Source: Mitragyna speciosa
Taxonomy: Eukaryota; Streptophyta; Magnoliopsida; Gentianales; Rubiaceae
NCBI GenBank assembly: GCA_024721245.1
Contig: CM045556.1
Location: forward strand, 18,933,837-18,997,836
Length of the DNA stretch: 64,000 bases
Reading direction: 5' to 3'
Below the pieces are notes generated by a model, which saw nothing but the letters and a program-made list of their open reading frames with translations, did not search any database and had not been told where the DNA came from. Position numbers and translations under genes: made by a program. Shown piece after piece: positions 1 through 11,647 of this stretch (the stretch's first letter is position 1; the number at the start of each line of letters is the position of its first letter).

Positions 1-1396
1 TCAAACAAGACTGTGAGTACAGGGCACTTGTGAAATTGTTTCACCATAGAGAATTTCTACCTCCCCCAGTCCATTAAAAAGTAGGAATTCTTTGGTTTTT
101 ACTGGTAAGCAAACTCTTTTTATGTTTGGCTACATCTGGAAGATGCTAAAATTTGCTTTAGAAATGAGAGCAAAACAATCAAAATTGCTTCTCTCTTAAA
201 CTTGGAACTCCAAGATTGTAACTCCAAGATTGTGAACTCAAAAGAATTAAGCATAAAGTAAGCCACAAACAAACTTGAACTTTCACATTTGACATCAATT
301 TAAGGCCATGTAACACAACTTCTTGTTTGTTTTTTCCTCTGAAATTTATTATTGCATAACAATTTTTAGCTTAATTTTATTGTAGACAGCTGGCTTTCTT
401 CATTGGACCTACAGGTTCTTCCCCCAATTTCTTACATTATATTTTGCTATCTAGTCAATTGGTTTTTTATTTGTTGATATACTCTTCTATGTAAAGATGG
501 ATGGGTGTTGTTTCTTTTTCACCTCATGCTAAGCATTATCTATTTCTTTTCAAGAAGTTTTTTACAAAATATTTCTTTTTTAACAACTCCATACACCAGA
601 AAAGATTGTAGCTCCACAACATCTTGCCTTTCTCTTAAAGTTGCTAGTACTTTTGCACCATATATTTTCCTGTTTTCTCTTTACTGTATGATATCATATC
701 ATGGCTTCATTTATATACCAGCCAAGTTTATGATAATGAAATTGTTATCATTTACTTTTCATTGGTCTTGTATACTAGTCCTCTACATCTTTGTGATTCA
801 TGTGGATGAGGTAGGATTCTTGTGAGACAATATTTCCTCTCAATCTAGGTGTAAATTCCAGAATAAGGCAAAAAATTTGTCTTTTACCAAGTTTCATATT
901 TTGTGCTTTACTACATCCTTTATTGTAAATCTCATTTGACCACATTTCTGTTCTCTTGCCCATGCTTAAACAAGAATTTTTATTCCATAAACTCATATAA
1001 CCATTTTTCCTAGAGACCTTCTTTGTAAGAGTTTTGCCTATCTTTGCCTAACTCATATAACAAGAGTTTTGACTATTTTTAGTATTTCCATGAGCTTTGC
1101 ATGTTTAATCTTGTTGAAGAATTACCATATAAGAATAAGCAACACTAGGAATTGTTAGCATAAAAATGTGAATCCTCTGTAAATTTTATGACCCAATGTG
1201 CTTTGACAATATTTTATGATCAAGTGGGTTTCGACGCATTTACGTGAAGTAACTGACTTAACCTATGGTCATTTCTTTGAAGCATGCCTCATTGCCTCTA
1301 CAACTCTGTTAATGGGAAAAAATTTTTGTAAATTGTTACATGTATTATGCTATTAACATGAAGTTGGAGCAAATTAACACTCAAGCCTTTCATTGT
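1..1396. other. left flank without recognisable gene
   Basis: AT-rich sequence left of the CACTA element. The open frames here are short, have no recognisable domain and show no coherent splice structure. I see no repeat or RNA gene. It may be intronic or intergenic sequence of the locus into which the transposon inserted, since four splice-compatible exons of an unidentified gene lie beyond the element's right end (18148-20017), but I could not find matching upstream exons here. Confidence 0.5.
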
Positions 1397-1399
1397 TGC

Positions 1400-2110
1400 C
1401 ACTACAAGAAATTAAGGTTTTATCCACACACAATATGTGTGGGTAAAACATTGTTATGTGTAAGGAAACATCTTTACCCACACATAAATTAAATGTCGAC
1501 CAGTGTAGCTAAAAAACCGCGGAGAAATGTTTTTACCTACACATAATCTTATGTGTGGGTAATAAGAAAACATTTATCTACACATATATATGTAGGTAAA
1601 TATTTGTAATATGTGTGGATAATTTAGCTGGCAAATGTGTTATGATGACGTGGATGACGACGTGGAAGATGACGTGGTTGCTGACGATGCTTCCATGTTG
1701 GTAGGTTTTGTATGACGTGTATGATGACGTGGCATGTGATGTGTCATATGACGTGGCATGACATTTCTTTTATGTGTAGGTAAAGGTTTAGCAATATGTG
1801 TGGGTAAATAGAGTACAATGTGTGGGTAAAAGGAGGTCAATGTGTGGCTGAATCTTCATACATATGTTCCAATACACTTCTATGCGTGGGTAAAAGTCAC
1901 TGAATGTGTGGGTAAAAGTCGCTCAATATGTGGGTAAAGATAGGCCAATGTGTGGCTAAATCTCCATACATATATTGCAAGACCCTTCGTATGCGTGGGT
2001 AAAAGTATATACATGTGTAGATAATGTAGCCTTTTTTTTTTTTTAGCATTTGTATGTGTAGGTAAAACACTCATATGTGTGGGTAAAAGTATGTGCATGT
2101 AAACGTAAGC
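1400..2110. repeat. left terminal and subterminal repeats of the CACTA element
   Basis: After the terminal inverted repeat there are well over a dozen copies of a 10-13 bp motif, consensus ATGTGTGGGTAAA (or its complement TTTACCCACACAT), for example around 1434, 1548, 1800, 1820, 1885, 1905 and 2075. In En/Spm such motifs are binding sites for the TNPA protein; here the role is inferred from position and repetition. Between about 1630 and 1765 the motif gives way to a cluster of GACGTGG sites. Confidence 0.85.
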
Positions 2111-2363
2111 TACCTGCAAATGTGGCAAAAATGTACCTGTATGCATTTTAAATTTCAATTACATTCATGCCTAACAAAACACAAGAATCAGACAAACTAA
2201 CAAATTTCCATATCACAATCCAAACATCCAAACATCCAAAAATTTAAACATCCAACACAAATTTAAAAGTAAGAAAGTAATACGTCCAAATAGAAAACAG
2301 TAGAAATATCACAAAAGATGGCTTACTAAAGCCATAGAACCAGTATCAGCAATACATAAAATG

Positions 2364-5300
2364 TCACTCAACATCATCATATCCTGAATTAGCATCAGCA
2401 AACTCATCCCTACTGCTGTGAGAATGAGAGCTATCGGAATGGCGAGAGGCGGGATCATACTGTCCTGTGCCGGGCTGAGATGGTCCTGAGCCATGATCTG
2501 ATGGCACATGGGGTACAGATGGTGGAGGCATAATATTCTTCGATGCTAACACATGTTGCATATTCTGAACAGTCCCCTCGAGCTCAGTAAAACGAGACTC
2601 ATACTGGCTCAAAGTATTCAGCAATTGAGTGTACGAGGGACGCCTCAAATCCCCACTGCTGCCTGTAGTCCCAGATGTGGTAGGTGACCGTCCCCAACCA
2701 AACAAACGAACCGAATGTCGGCCAATGACCCTCTCTAAGATTTGTTTATCAGTCATCTCCTCAGGAGAGTGATCTTTCCTCAACTGCATCATTTCTTCCT
2801 GTTGAAGTAAATAACAAACCTTAAATCTTGAATTACAATGCCTTAACGGTGTAAATAATAGTCAACTAATTGAACAAAAAATTAATAAACAATTGATTAA
2901 AGGAAAAATAAACTTACATATTTAGATGCTGCCAACTGAGATGTCCAACCTCGATCAGAGTGCCAATGTCGCATGTGCCAAGTCTCAATGTGACCAGTAG
3001 GAGCATCCAAATCAACTCCCCGGGCAATATGATGTCGTGCTGTACTCCTGGAGCCATTTCTGGATTCCCATTTACGTTTTCCACGAGCTTCGGCATTCCT
3101 CTTCGACCGTTCCTAAAAAAACGAGCACAAAATATATATATGTCCAAAAGGATCAATACTCCACACTAAAATTTTTCCATCAATGTTAATCAAGAAAGAA
3201 GACAACAATATAGCACTCTTTCAATAGCCAGCCCAATAGTACTTTCATGCACCTACTGGTAAACAAAATGTCCTCCTACTAGTCTAGAACCACGCACATA
3301 GTAGCTACACATTACGCACACAAAATTTGACTAGCTATCACAAGAAAAAGGCAAAGGCAACTTCATGAAAACTCATGTCAAATAAAACTTCATGAAAGCA
3401 TGCATGATCATTGAGAATCAACCAATCATGAAGAAAGTCAGCTCAAATTCCAACAAAATGAAATGCAAAATCATGCCACAATTTGGCTGCTCACCACCCC
3501 TATTGCTGCAGTTTCAAAATTTCAGCTTGATTCTTAAGATTTCTAGTACTCAGAAACAACCAATCAATCTATGTATCTTATGCCATTGAAAAGCCTGTAC
3601 AAGAACTCACTTTTTTCTTTTTCAAAATCAATAAATCGAAGACTAAGGTAATGGGTGATAGTCATTACAACAATATATATTATAGCACAAGCACCAATAC
3701 CACAAAGGGTACTAAGTTCACTCACCTTCTTCATCAGACCTTTCTTCATTTTCTTGTATGTTGCTTTTCTTGCTGAATCATTAGTGATGAAAGCTAGTTT
3801 TAACTTCTTCCTAGTCATGGCTAAGAGAACCAAAGATGCAAACAAAGGGAAGAATATGGTAGATAGGTTTCAAAAGTTGAGTTGTATCTAGTTCCAAATG
3901 GTGATTGCTATATATACAGATATTTCAGATGTCAAAATTAATGATAAAGATTTTGTGATTTGCACACATGGTATAGGAGACTTATGTGATTCAGAAGTTT
4001 ATGGTAAGTATGTTATGGCCATTTATTATTGCAATGATACTGGTCATTAATTATTCAAATATTGGCTAGATAGGTAGAAATTATCCTTCATCACACAAAC
4101 CAATTAATTCCATGAGGGCCCTAGTTGATTTTCATGATTTTCTCAGACAAAGAAAATGCTTTTTAAAGTCTTTTGCTTCTTGTGGATTTTAAATGTTTCA
4201 TCATGAACTAAAGAACTTTTGTAACCGCTGCCTCGAGGACACGACTCACCAGTTAAGCACACACGACTTACCATATAATGTATACTCATATTTATTGCTC
4301 CATTGCATTTGGAAAATACCCTATTGAACTTTACTTTTTGAAAAAATAACACGGTTCTGGTTAATAAGTGCACCCGAGGCTCTTACTAGACAAAGCCTAG
4401 AATAATTCATTTTTACATGCATAGATATATTGAACCAGCAAATAATGCGTTTATGTTACAAAACCAAGACCAAAATGGAGCAAATATCTAATCTTGGAAC
4501 TCGTCTCAATAACTAGGAAATTTTCACCATAAATCTACCAAAAATTTGCCAAACCACTTCTTTCTCTAGTTCATTGTTCTTATAATTAAATTATCGAGCA
4601 TTAAAACAATAAAAAAAAATTAATGAAAGCCAAACAGCAAGTAGTAAAAATTAATGAAAGCCAAACAGCAAGTAGTATGAATCAAAGTCCTGAGGGTTGT
4701 GATGAAATTTCATAAATCCATACCCAAAAAATAGGTTATAAAAAGTCATAAACAAGCAGTATTCAACCTCCACTTCAACGTATAAATGGGTCAAAGCAAG
4801 ACCTATCACATATCTCCAAGCTATGCATAATTGACTCTTGATATATCAATATTTAAAATCCTTTCCTCAAAGCAATATTCCTAATGATATGGATGTAAAT
4901 TTTCACATAAGCAAAACCACCAAACCACCAAAGATCATAAAAAGCCATAAAAAACCACAAAAGATCACATAAAAAGTCATAAAAAGCCAAACCACTAAAA
5001 AAAAAAGGTCATAAAAAGTTCAGCCAATCCTTCAACACCCAAACTCAACCATAAACAAGCAGTATTCAAGAAATAGGTAAACAATAGTCCAACAACTTAA
5101 TATACCAAAAAAATCAATGAAAACAAAAAATATTTTTATAAGAAATTTGAAGCAAAAATGTTGTATACGTTACCTTATATGTCGAATTAGACCAAAGATC
5201 ACAAAGATAGTCCCAATCCTCTTGGCTAACCTCCTCATGGCACTTACTCCTTGCCATAACTGGATCTTCTTCTCCCCCAATCTCTTTGAAGTAGGCATGG

Positions 5301-7923
5301 AGCTTATATTTATGTCCCCTCCAAGCTCTCTGCATTTGTTTGTCAATACACTTGCGTACATTCTCATCCTCAACGTCGACACTGAAAAGTGTCTAAATCA
5401 CCAAACAAACCAGCTATTACAAATGCAATCATTTAAATACCACTATAAACAAACCATAGAATTTGACAAATATATAAAAATTCTTACTTGGAGTTTGTTG
5501 CGAAGTGGTCCCCGAACTTCAGATGGTACAAGCCTCCATTCTTTGTATCGTAAGCTGCAATACTTACGTACAATATACCCAATTTCATTGTTAAAAAATT
5601 CGGCATTACTACATATTGCTTGCATCAACGTGAAGTCAAACTCTACAGACAATCTTTCCTTTGCATTTCGCATGACCTTTCGAGCTCCGTGACCACAAGT
5701 AATGCCTCGTGTACTTGAACTCTTTTGTGTGTTAATAGCCTCAACTTGTGGCTCATTTGATGTAGGTGCATCTGTAAAAGAATCATAAACAACTTAAATA
5801 GCATATATTTTAAAAACATAACAAAGATTAAAATAAAACAAGTTTGGTGAACACACAAATATATTAAAGAAAAATTCTGGAGTTGGGAATGTGTTTACAC
5901 TCGATAAAATAAATGCCATTTTCTCCTTATCATACCACAATTTTAAGTGATTAACCTTAATTAATGAGACCTTTTGACAGCTATTCACACCCTTCCCTAC
6001 AAATTCTGCAACACTTCTATCCCAAAAATCTCCTATCCCCCTTTCCATTCATTATTCTTCCTCCCTCCAACCCCAGATGTTTTTAACTTCCTTGTAAAAT
6101 TCCAAAAAACTTACAAGGACTCAACTACTAGTATAAGAAGTTTCAATATAAACAAAAGCTAATAACAAAACATGTGTATTTAATACTATTAGGATCAACT
6201 AACCGGCTTGTGACTCCACTACCGAAGGTGTTTCTGTTAATGGAGTGTGAACAAGTTAGATAACAAATCATGAAAAAACAAAATAAATTGCACAACAGAT
6301 AATAACAAAACACGCATATTTAATGCTATTAGGATCAACTAACCGGCTCGTGACTCCACCAATGGAGGTGCATCTGTCAATAGAGTAAGAACAAGTTAAA
6401 TTAAAAATAATTAAACAACATAGCAAAGAAACCACGAAAAGCAAAATATAAACAAAAGATAATAACAAAACATGAGTATTTAATGCTATTAGAATCAACT
6501 AACCGGCTCGTGGCTCCACAACAGGAGGTGTGTCTGTCAATAGAGTAAGAACAAGTTAATTTAAAAAGAATTAAATAACATAGCAAAGAAACCACGGAAA
6601 AGTAAAATATAGACGAAAGATAATAAAAAAATGGGTATTTAATGCTTTTAGAATCAACTAACCAACTCGTGACTCCACAACCGGAGGTGTGTCTGTCAAT
6701 AGAGTAAGAACAAGTTAATTTAAAAATAATTAAACAACATAGCAAAGAAACCACGAAAAAGCAAAATATAAACAAAGATAATAACAAAATGGGTATTTAA
6801 TGCTATTAGAATCAACTAACCAACTCGTGACTCCACAACCGGAGGTGTGTCTGTCAATAGAGTAAGAACAAGTTAATTTAAAAATAATTAAACAACATAG
6901 CAAAGAAACCACGAAAAAGCAAAATATAAACAAAGATAATAACAAAATGGGTATTTAATGCTATTAGAATCAACTAACCAACTCGTGACTCCACAACCGG
7001 AGGTGTCTCTGTCAATAGAGTAAGAACAAGTTAATTTAAAAATAATTAAACAACATAGCAAAGAAACCACAAAAAAGCAAAATATAAACAAAAGATAATA
7101 ACAAAACATGTGTATTTAATGCAATAAAATCAACTAACCGGCTCGTGGCTCCACTACCGAAGGTGTTTCTGTTAATGGAATGTGAACAAGTTAGATAAGA
7201 AACCATGAAAAAACAAAATAAAGTACACAACAAATAAGAAAAAAACACGTGTATTTAATGCTATTAGGAACAACTAACCAACTCGTGGCTCTACCAATGG
7301 AGGTGTGTCTGTCAATAGAGTAAGAACAAGTTAATTTAATAATAATTAAACAGCACAGCAAAGAAACCATGAAAAAGCAAAATATAAACAAAAGATAATA
7401 ACAAAACATGTGTATTTAAGGATATTAAGATCAACTAACCAGCTCGTGTCTCCACTACCGGAGGTATTTCTGTTAATGGAGTGTGAACAAGTTAGATAAG
7501 AAATCATGAAAAAGCAAAATAAAAATAGCAGATAACACAAAACGTGTGTATTTAATGTTACTAGGATTAACTAACCAACTCGTAGCTCCACTACTGGCAG
7601 TGTGTCTGTGAATGTAGCATGAACAATTTAGATAAGAAACCATGAAAAAACAAAATATATACAAAAAATATAAGCAAAAAAATTTTATTCACTGCTATTT
7701 GGATCAACTAACCATCTCGTGGCTTTACTAAACGAGGCGAGTCTGCAAATAAAATAAGAACAAGTTAACATATACATAACATCTACCTCTAATATAAAAT
7801 GAGCAATTTTATATTAGCAAAGATTAATAAGTTCATACCAAAATGTGATGTAGTTGCAGGTCTACCACGGCCCCCGCATCGCCCCCCTCGTCGACCACGT
7901 CCTCGTTGACCTCTCCCAACCAT
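2364..7923 (-). CDS. TNP1/TNPA-like protein of CACTA element (Transposase_24 type), 16 exons
   Basis: Reading leftward, the exons are 7839-7923, 7713-7742, 7576-7605, 7440-7469, 7279-7308, 7139-7168, 6979-7008, 6821-6850, 6663-6692, 6504-6533, 6344-6373, 6204-6233, 5488-5771, 5174-5392, 2918-3112 and 2364-2798. All introns are GT-AG and all phases agree. The 1548 coding nucleotides give 515 residues without a stop or frameshift. Residues 1-28 are RGG-rich. Residues 29-138 are eleven ten-residue repeats, one per 30-nt exon, consensus [D/E]TPPVVE[S/P]R[A/V]. Residues of about 165-375 have the look of the plant Ptta/En/Spm Transposase_24 family, with blocks such as RYKEWRLVPSEVRGPL and RSKRNAEARGKRKW. 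The tail is Ser/Pro-rich and ends acidic (SGYDDVE). By analogy with TNPA it should bind the subterminal motifs; that is inference. The start is the first ATG before the RGG stretch. The model is from reading splice sites, without transcript support. Confidence 0.8.
3113..5173 (-). other. long intron of the TNP1-like gene
   Basis: AT-rich 2.06-kb intron that carries the MADS-box fragment at 3564-3818. Near 4617-4680 the phrase AATTAATGAAAGCCAAACAG is tandemly duplicated, and 4930-5010 has short repeats of the type AAAAAGCCATAAAAA. Nothing else is recognised. Confidence 0.5.
3564..3818 (-). pseudogene. captured MADS-box (type I, AGL80-like) fragment inside a transposon intron
   Basis: The minus-strand frame from about 3818 reads MTRKKLKLAFITNDSARKA followed by TYKKMKKGLMKKVSELSTL and CGIGACAIIY. 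This is the N-terminal DNA-binding half of a plant type I (M-gamma, AGL80-like) MADS domain. After ACAIIY the frame loses family similarity and stops at 3564, so only about 50 residues of the domain remain. It lies within the 2.06-kb intron between the 5174-5392 and 2918-3112 exons of the TNP1-like gene, on the same strand. Gene-fragment capture by CACTA elements is well known. No downstream K-like or C-terminal MADS sequence is seen, so it is a fragment rather than a working gene. Confidence 0.75.
6204..7742 (-). repeat. tandem array of eleven 30-nt microexons with their introns
   Basis: Eleven repeat units of about 136-161 bp each carry one exon of exactly 30 nt, bounded by a CAG acceptor and a G|GTTAGTTGAT donor, separated by introns of about 106-131 bp. 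Exons begin (minus strand) at 7742, 7605, 7469, 7308, 7168, 7008, 6850, 6692, 6533, 6373 and 6233. Each is phase 1-1, so any number can be skipped or added without changing frame. The start of the next exon (5771, encoding DAPTSNEPQV) looks like a twelfth, diverged copy. Units at 6663-6692 and 6821-6850 have identical exons and nearly identical introns, so expansion is recent. Confidence 0.85.
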
Positions 7924-8070
7924 CTATATACGAAACAAGTAAAAATGCCAGATTATGAAATAAGTAGAATTAATTCTTAAATTTTAATTTGAACTTTTCT
8001 AAACAATTAGACAATGACAAATCACTATTGAAAAATTTAGATTTGAAAAATAACCTTTTCAACAAAACAA

Positions 8071-11000
8071 TCATGCAATATCATCATTATCATCAACATT
8101 ATCAACATCTAGGTCATCTGAGTCATCACTAGATATATATTCCAAAGTTGCTTCATCATCACCAAAAATTATATCCTCATCCTCACTGTCCTCAATATCA
8201 TACAAGTTTTCTCCTCGGTCACGAAGAGAGGCTCCTTCAGTACGTAATTGAAGGACCATCTCGTGAGGCACAGTTGTTGGTTCCACATCCTCTCGGACTA
8301 ATCGAGATGCATCATCTACATCTTCTGTTGGATGAAAAGATGGTAAGTCGTAAGAATCTTCTTCCTGTAAGACATCTCCATTCATGTCATCCTCATCGTC
8401 TTGCTCGGGTATGTCATATATATTGCGATGATTTACTCTTTGTACAACCATCCAATTCTTTCCCCGAGCCCGATTATTCAAATAAAATACCTGTTGAGCT
8501 TGTGTGGCAAGAATAAATGGTTCTTCAGCATACCAATCCGATGTAATGTCAATTGATGTTAAATTGTTTTCAACCACCATTTTCTTTCCCTTCGGATCAG
8601 TGTTATACCACTTGCAACGGAACATGAATACCTTTCTTTGATGAATGAAATCCAATTCTAAAATCTCAAGCAAAACACCATAATAAACTACATCACTATT
8701 CTCTTCACCACCCCATGTACAAACACCACTACATTGTGTCTTCAAATTGTCATCACGTTCCTTGCAACGAAATCTAACACCATTGAGAATACAACCATGC
8801 CAACTTGTGTAACGATCATCCGCAAATTGTGAAAGTGAGTACAGATCATCAGTTGCTCTAAGATCCTCGTTCAGCTTAAGAATTGCCATCTATTATAAAT
8901 TTCTAGTGTTAGATATTTTAATTTAAATTTTTTACCAAAAAAATATATATGTATCTTATTTACCTTTCTCTTAAACCAAGAAGGAAATTCGTGCTTTTGT
9001 ATTCCCTCAATATCTTCTTCTTGTACATTTCTTGAGCGCAAAACTTCCTTATGCTCACTACATTTGAGGAATATGTGAGTATTACAGCATGAAGATGAAC
9101 TAAAATTAAAAATACCAGTAGAAGTTCCAAACTCACCTTATGAAATCATCAAGTTCATCTCCGCAATTATTGAGAAGATACCACTGCACCATATTGCCAT
9201 AAACCCCAAGTTTGCTAAATTTAGGAGACCCTAATGTACGAATTTTGCTATTGAATAACTCCATCTCATATTCTGCACTAGGTACATCCCAATTACGTTC
9301 TAAACGTGTGAATCTCGTCTCAGAATCGTGTAAATAACGAGATAAAAAGGTAATAGCCTCATCAACAGCATATGCTTCAGTAATAGAGCCATCAGGGTGT
9401 GAAAAATTACGAACATATCCCTTGTATGTACCCATGCAACGTTCAATGCCAAACATCCATCTTTGATTGACAGGTCCTCCCAACAATGCTTGTTCTGGCA
9501 AATGCACACATAAATGCACCATGACAGTAAAAAATGCAGGGGGAAATATCTTTTCAAGTTTACATAACAAAACAACAATTCCTTCCTTCATCTCCTCAAG
9601 TTCCTCAACATATAAGGTTTTGGCACATAATTTTTGAAAGAATTGGCAAAACTCTGTCAACGTTGCTCGTACTTTTTTCTCAAAAAATGGAAGAATGGCC
9701 ACAGACAATATTTTTTGAAGTAACACATGACAATCATGTGTTTTCATCCCCCCAAGTGTATTAGACTCTGTGACACATCGGCTGATGTTGGATGCATACC
9801 CATCCGGCAGGCGAACTGACTTGATAAAGTCGCAAAACTCTACACATTCTACCTTACTCAACGTGTAATTAGCATGTGGTTTCACAAATTTGCCATTCAT
9901 CTCCCTCAACCACAATTCTCTGCGAATGTTAAGATCTTCCAAGTCTAGACGTGCTTTTACAGTATCCTTCGACTTCACGGGATCGTCTAGCAAGGTCCCT
10001 AAGATATTGTCACAAACATTTTTTTCTATATGCATGACATCAAGATTATGACGCATCAACAACTTTGACCAATAAGGAAGTTCAAACAAGATACTTTTTT
10101 TCGACCAATTTAACTCATCAACTCCGCGTTTACGCTTCCTATCCACATTATTTGGAGCTTTACCAGGAATGCATGTAGGTAACTCCTCTAATTGTAACAA
10201 AATATCGTCACCAGAAAATTGACGAGGTGGTGGCCTTCTTTCTGCTTTGCCATTGTACTCAAAGCTCCTTCGCCAGGAGTGTGTATTGCTTAAGAAGCAT
10301 CGGTGCCCAGTATAACATTGTTTTCCCCGAATTCGACTTGATCGGGTGTCTCCAAGGCATATTGGACATGCCAATTTTCCCATAGTGCTCCACCCAGATA
10401 AGTAGGCATAAGCAGGGAAGTCACTGATCGTCCACATAACTGCAGCACGAAGGGTGAAATGAGACTGAGAATATTCATCATATGCTTGAACCCCGTCACA
10501 CCATAAAACTTTAAGTTCATCCACAAGAGGCCTTAAAAAGACATCAAAGTCTTTACCTGGAGACTTTGGCCCTGGAATTAACAATGATAAGAGATAGTTG
10601 CTCTTATGCATTGTACGCCAAGGCGGCATGTTATAAGGCATCAAAATTACAGGCCAAAGACTATATGCTGTTGTCATATTGCTAAACGGGTTGAACCCAT
10701 CTGATGCTAGCCCCAATCGCACATTTCTTGAATCATCAGCAAATTCAGGGTACAACGCATCAAAGTGTTTCCACGCCTTGCCATCAGCAGGATGACGAAG
10801 CACCCCAGGCTCTTCTTTACGAAACTCCTTATGCCAACGCATGTCTCTCGCTGTATGTCTTGAAGAATAAAGTCTCTTCAACCGAGGTGTGATAGGGAAA
10901 TATCGCAGCCTCTTATGTGGTATCGTGTTACGAACATAGCGACTATTTTTACAAACAGGACACACGGTAGCATTTTGAGCTTCACCATAAAAAATGGCAC

Positions 11001-11647
11001 AATCATATTGACAAACGTCAATAAGTTCATATCCCAAACCAACTTCACAAAGCAGTTTTCTGTTATCGTAATAGCTTGGTGGACAATTATTTCCTTTTGG
11101 GAGCACTTGATGGAGAAGCTTCAACAACATCTCAAACGAATTGTCGCTCCACTTGTTCATCACTTTGATGTTCATTAACTTCACAACAAAGGTCAAAGCA
11201 GAAATTTCACATCCCTCGTATAGAGGATTATGGACAGCTTCATATATCTTCTCATAGCGAGCCTCTTCAGCAGTTGATCGTGTATTTCCAGCTAAATCGT
11301 CCGTAGGCCCAACATTGAAAAATTGATCACCAATGGCATCATGCAATCCTGCTCCTAAACCATCAAGTTCAGTAGTTACAAAATCCTTGTTGCCCTCACT
11401 TTCCTCGTCAACGTCTTTCTCACCATGATACACCCACCGTGTGTACGAGTCGTCTATTCCCACAGTAATCAGATGAGCTCGAATTGTATCTATGTTTTGG
11501 TGTCCTCAAATTGAGACAGTTGAAGCAAGGGCATAAAGTTGAACCCTTAGAATTCAAATTCCGTTTGGCAACTTTAATAAACTCCCTTATCCCCTCTACA
11601 TACTCAGGAGATATTCGATTCCAGTTCTTTACCCACTGATGATCCAT
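8071..11647 (-). pseudogene. TNP2-type CACTA transposase (Transposase_21), one frameshift
   Basis: Reading leftward, exon 1 is 11647-9137, exon 2 is 9057-8964 and exon 3 is 8889-8071, with GT-AG introns of 79 and 74 bp and matching phases. The N-terminus (MDHQWVKNWNRISPEYVEGI) is a Transpos_assoc domain. The central part contains ASDGFNPF and LIPGPKSPGKDFDVFLRPL, typical of Transposase_21. A DUF4218-like region follows, with HLPEQALLGGPVNQRWMFGI. Exon 3 carries a DUF4216-like region (YYGVLLEILELDF, PFILATQAQQVFYL) and an acidic C-terminus. Total length is about 1,140 residues, normal for the family. Between the first ATG frame (to about 11500) and the rest there is a one-base frameshift near 11491-11502: the expected reading IDTIRAHLITVGIDDSYTRW is split between two frames. 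The enzyme would cut and join element ends in the nucleus; this copy is probably dead unless the frameshift is a sequencing error. Confidence 0.85.

Noticed and set aside
505..825. 106-codon frame in the left flank
   Set aside because: Hydrophobic AT-rich translation with no family resemblance or splice context; not supported as a gene.
6268..7664. Series of similar minus-strand frames of about 70 codons with TCSYSIDRHTS and VTSWLVDSNSIKY phrases
   Set aside because: They are the microexon repeat units read in the wrong frame across introns; the splice-based reading gives a coherent gene.
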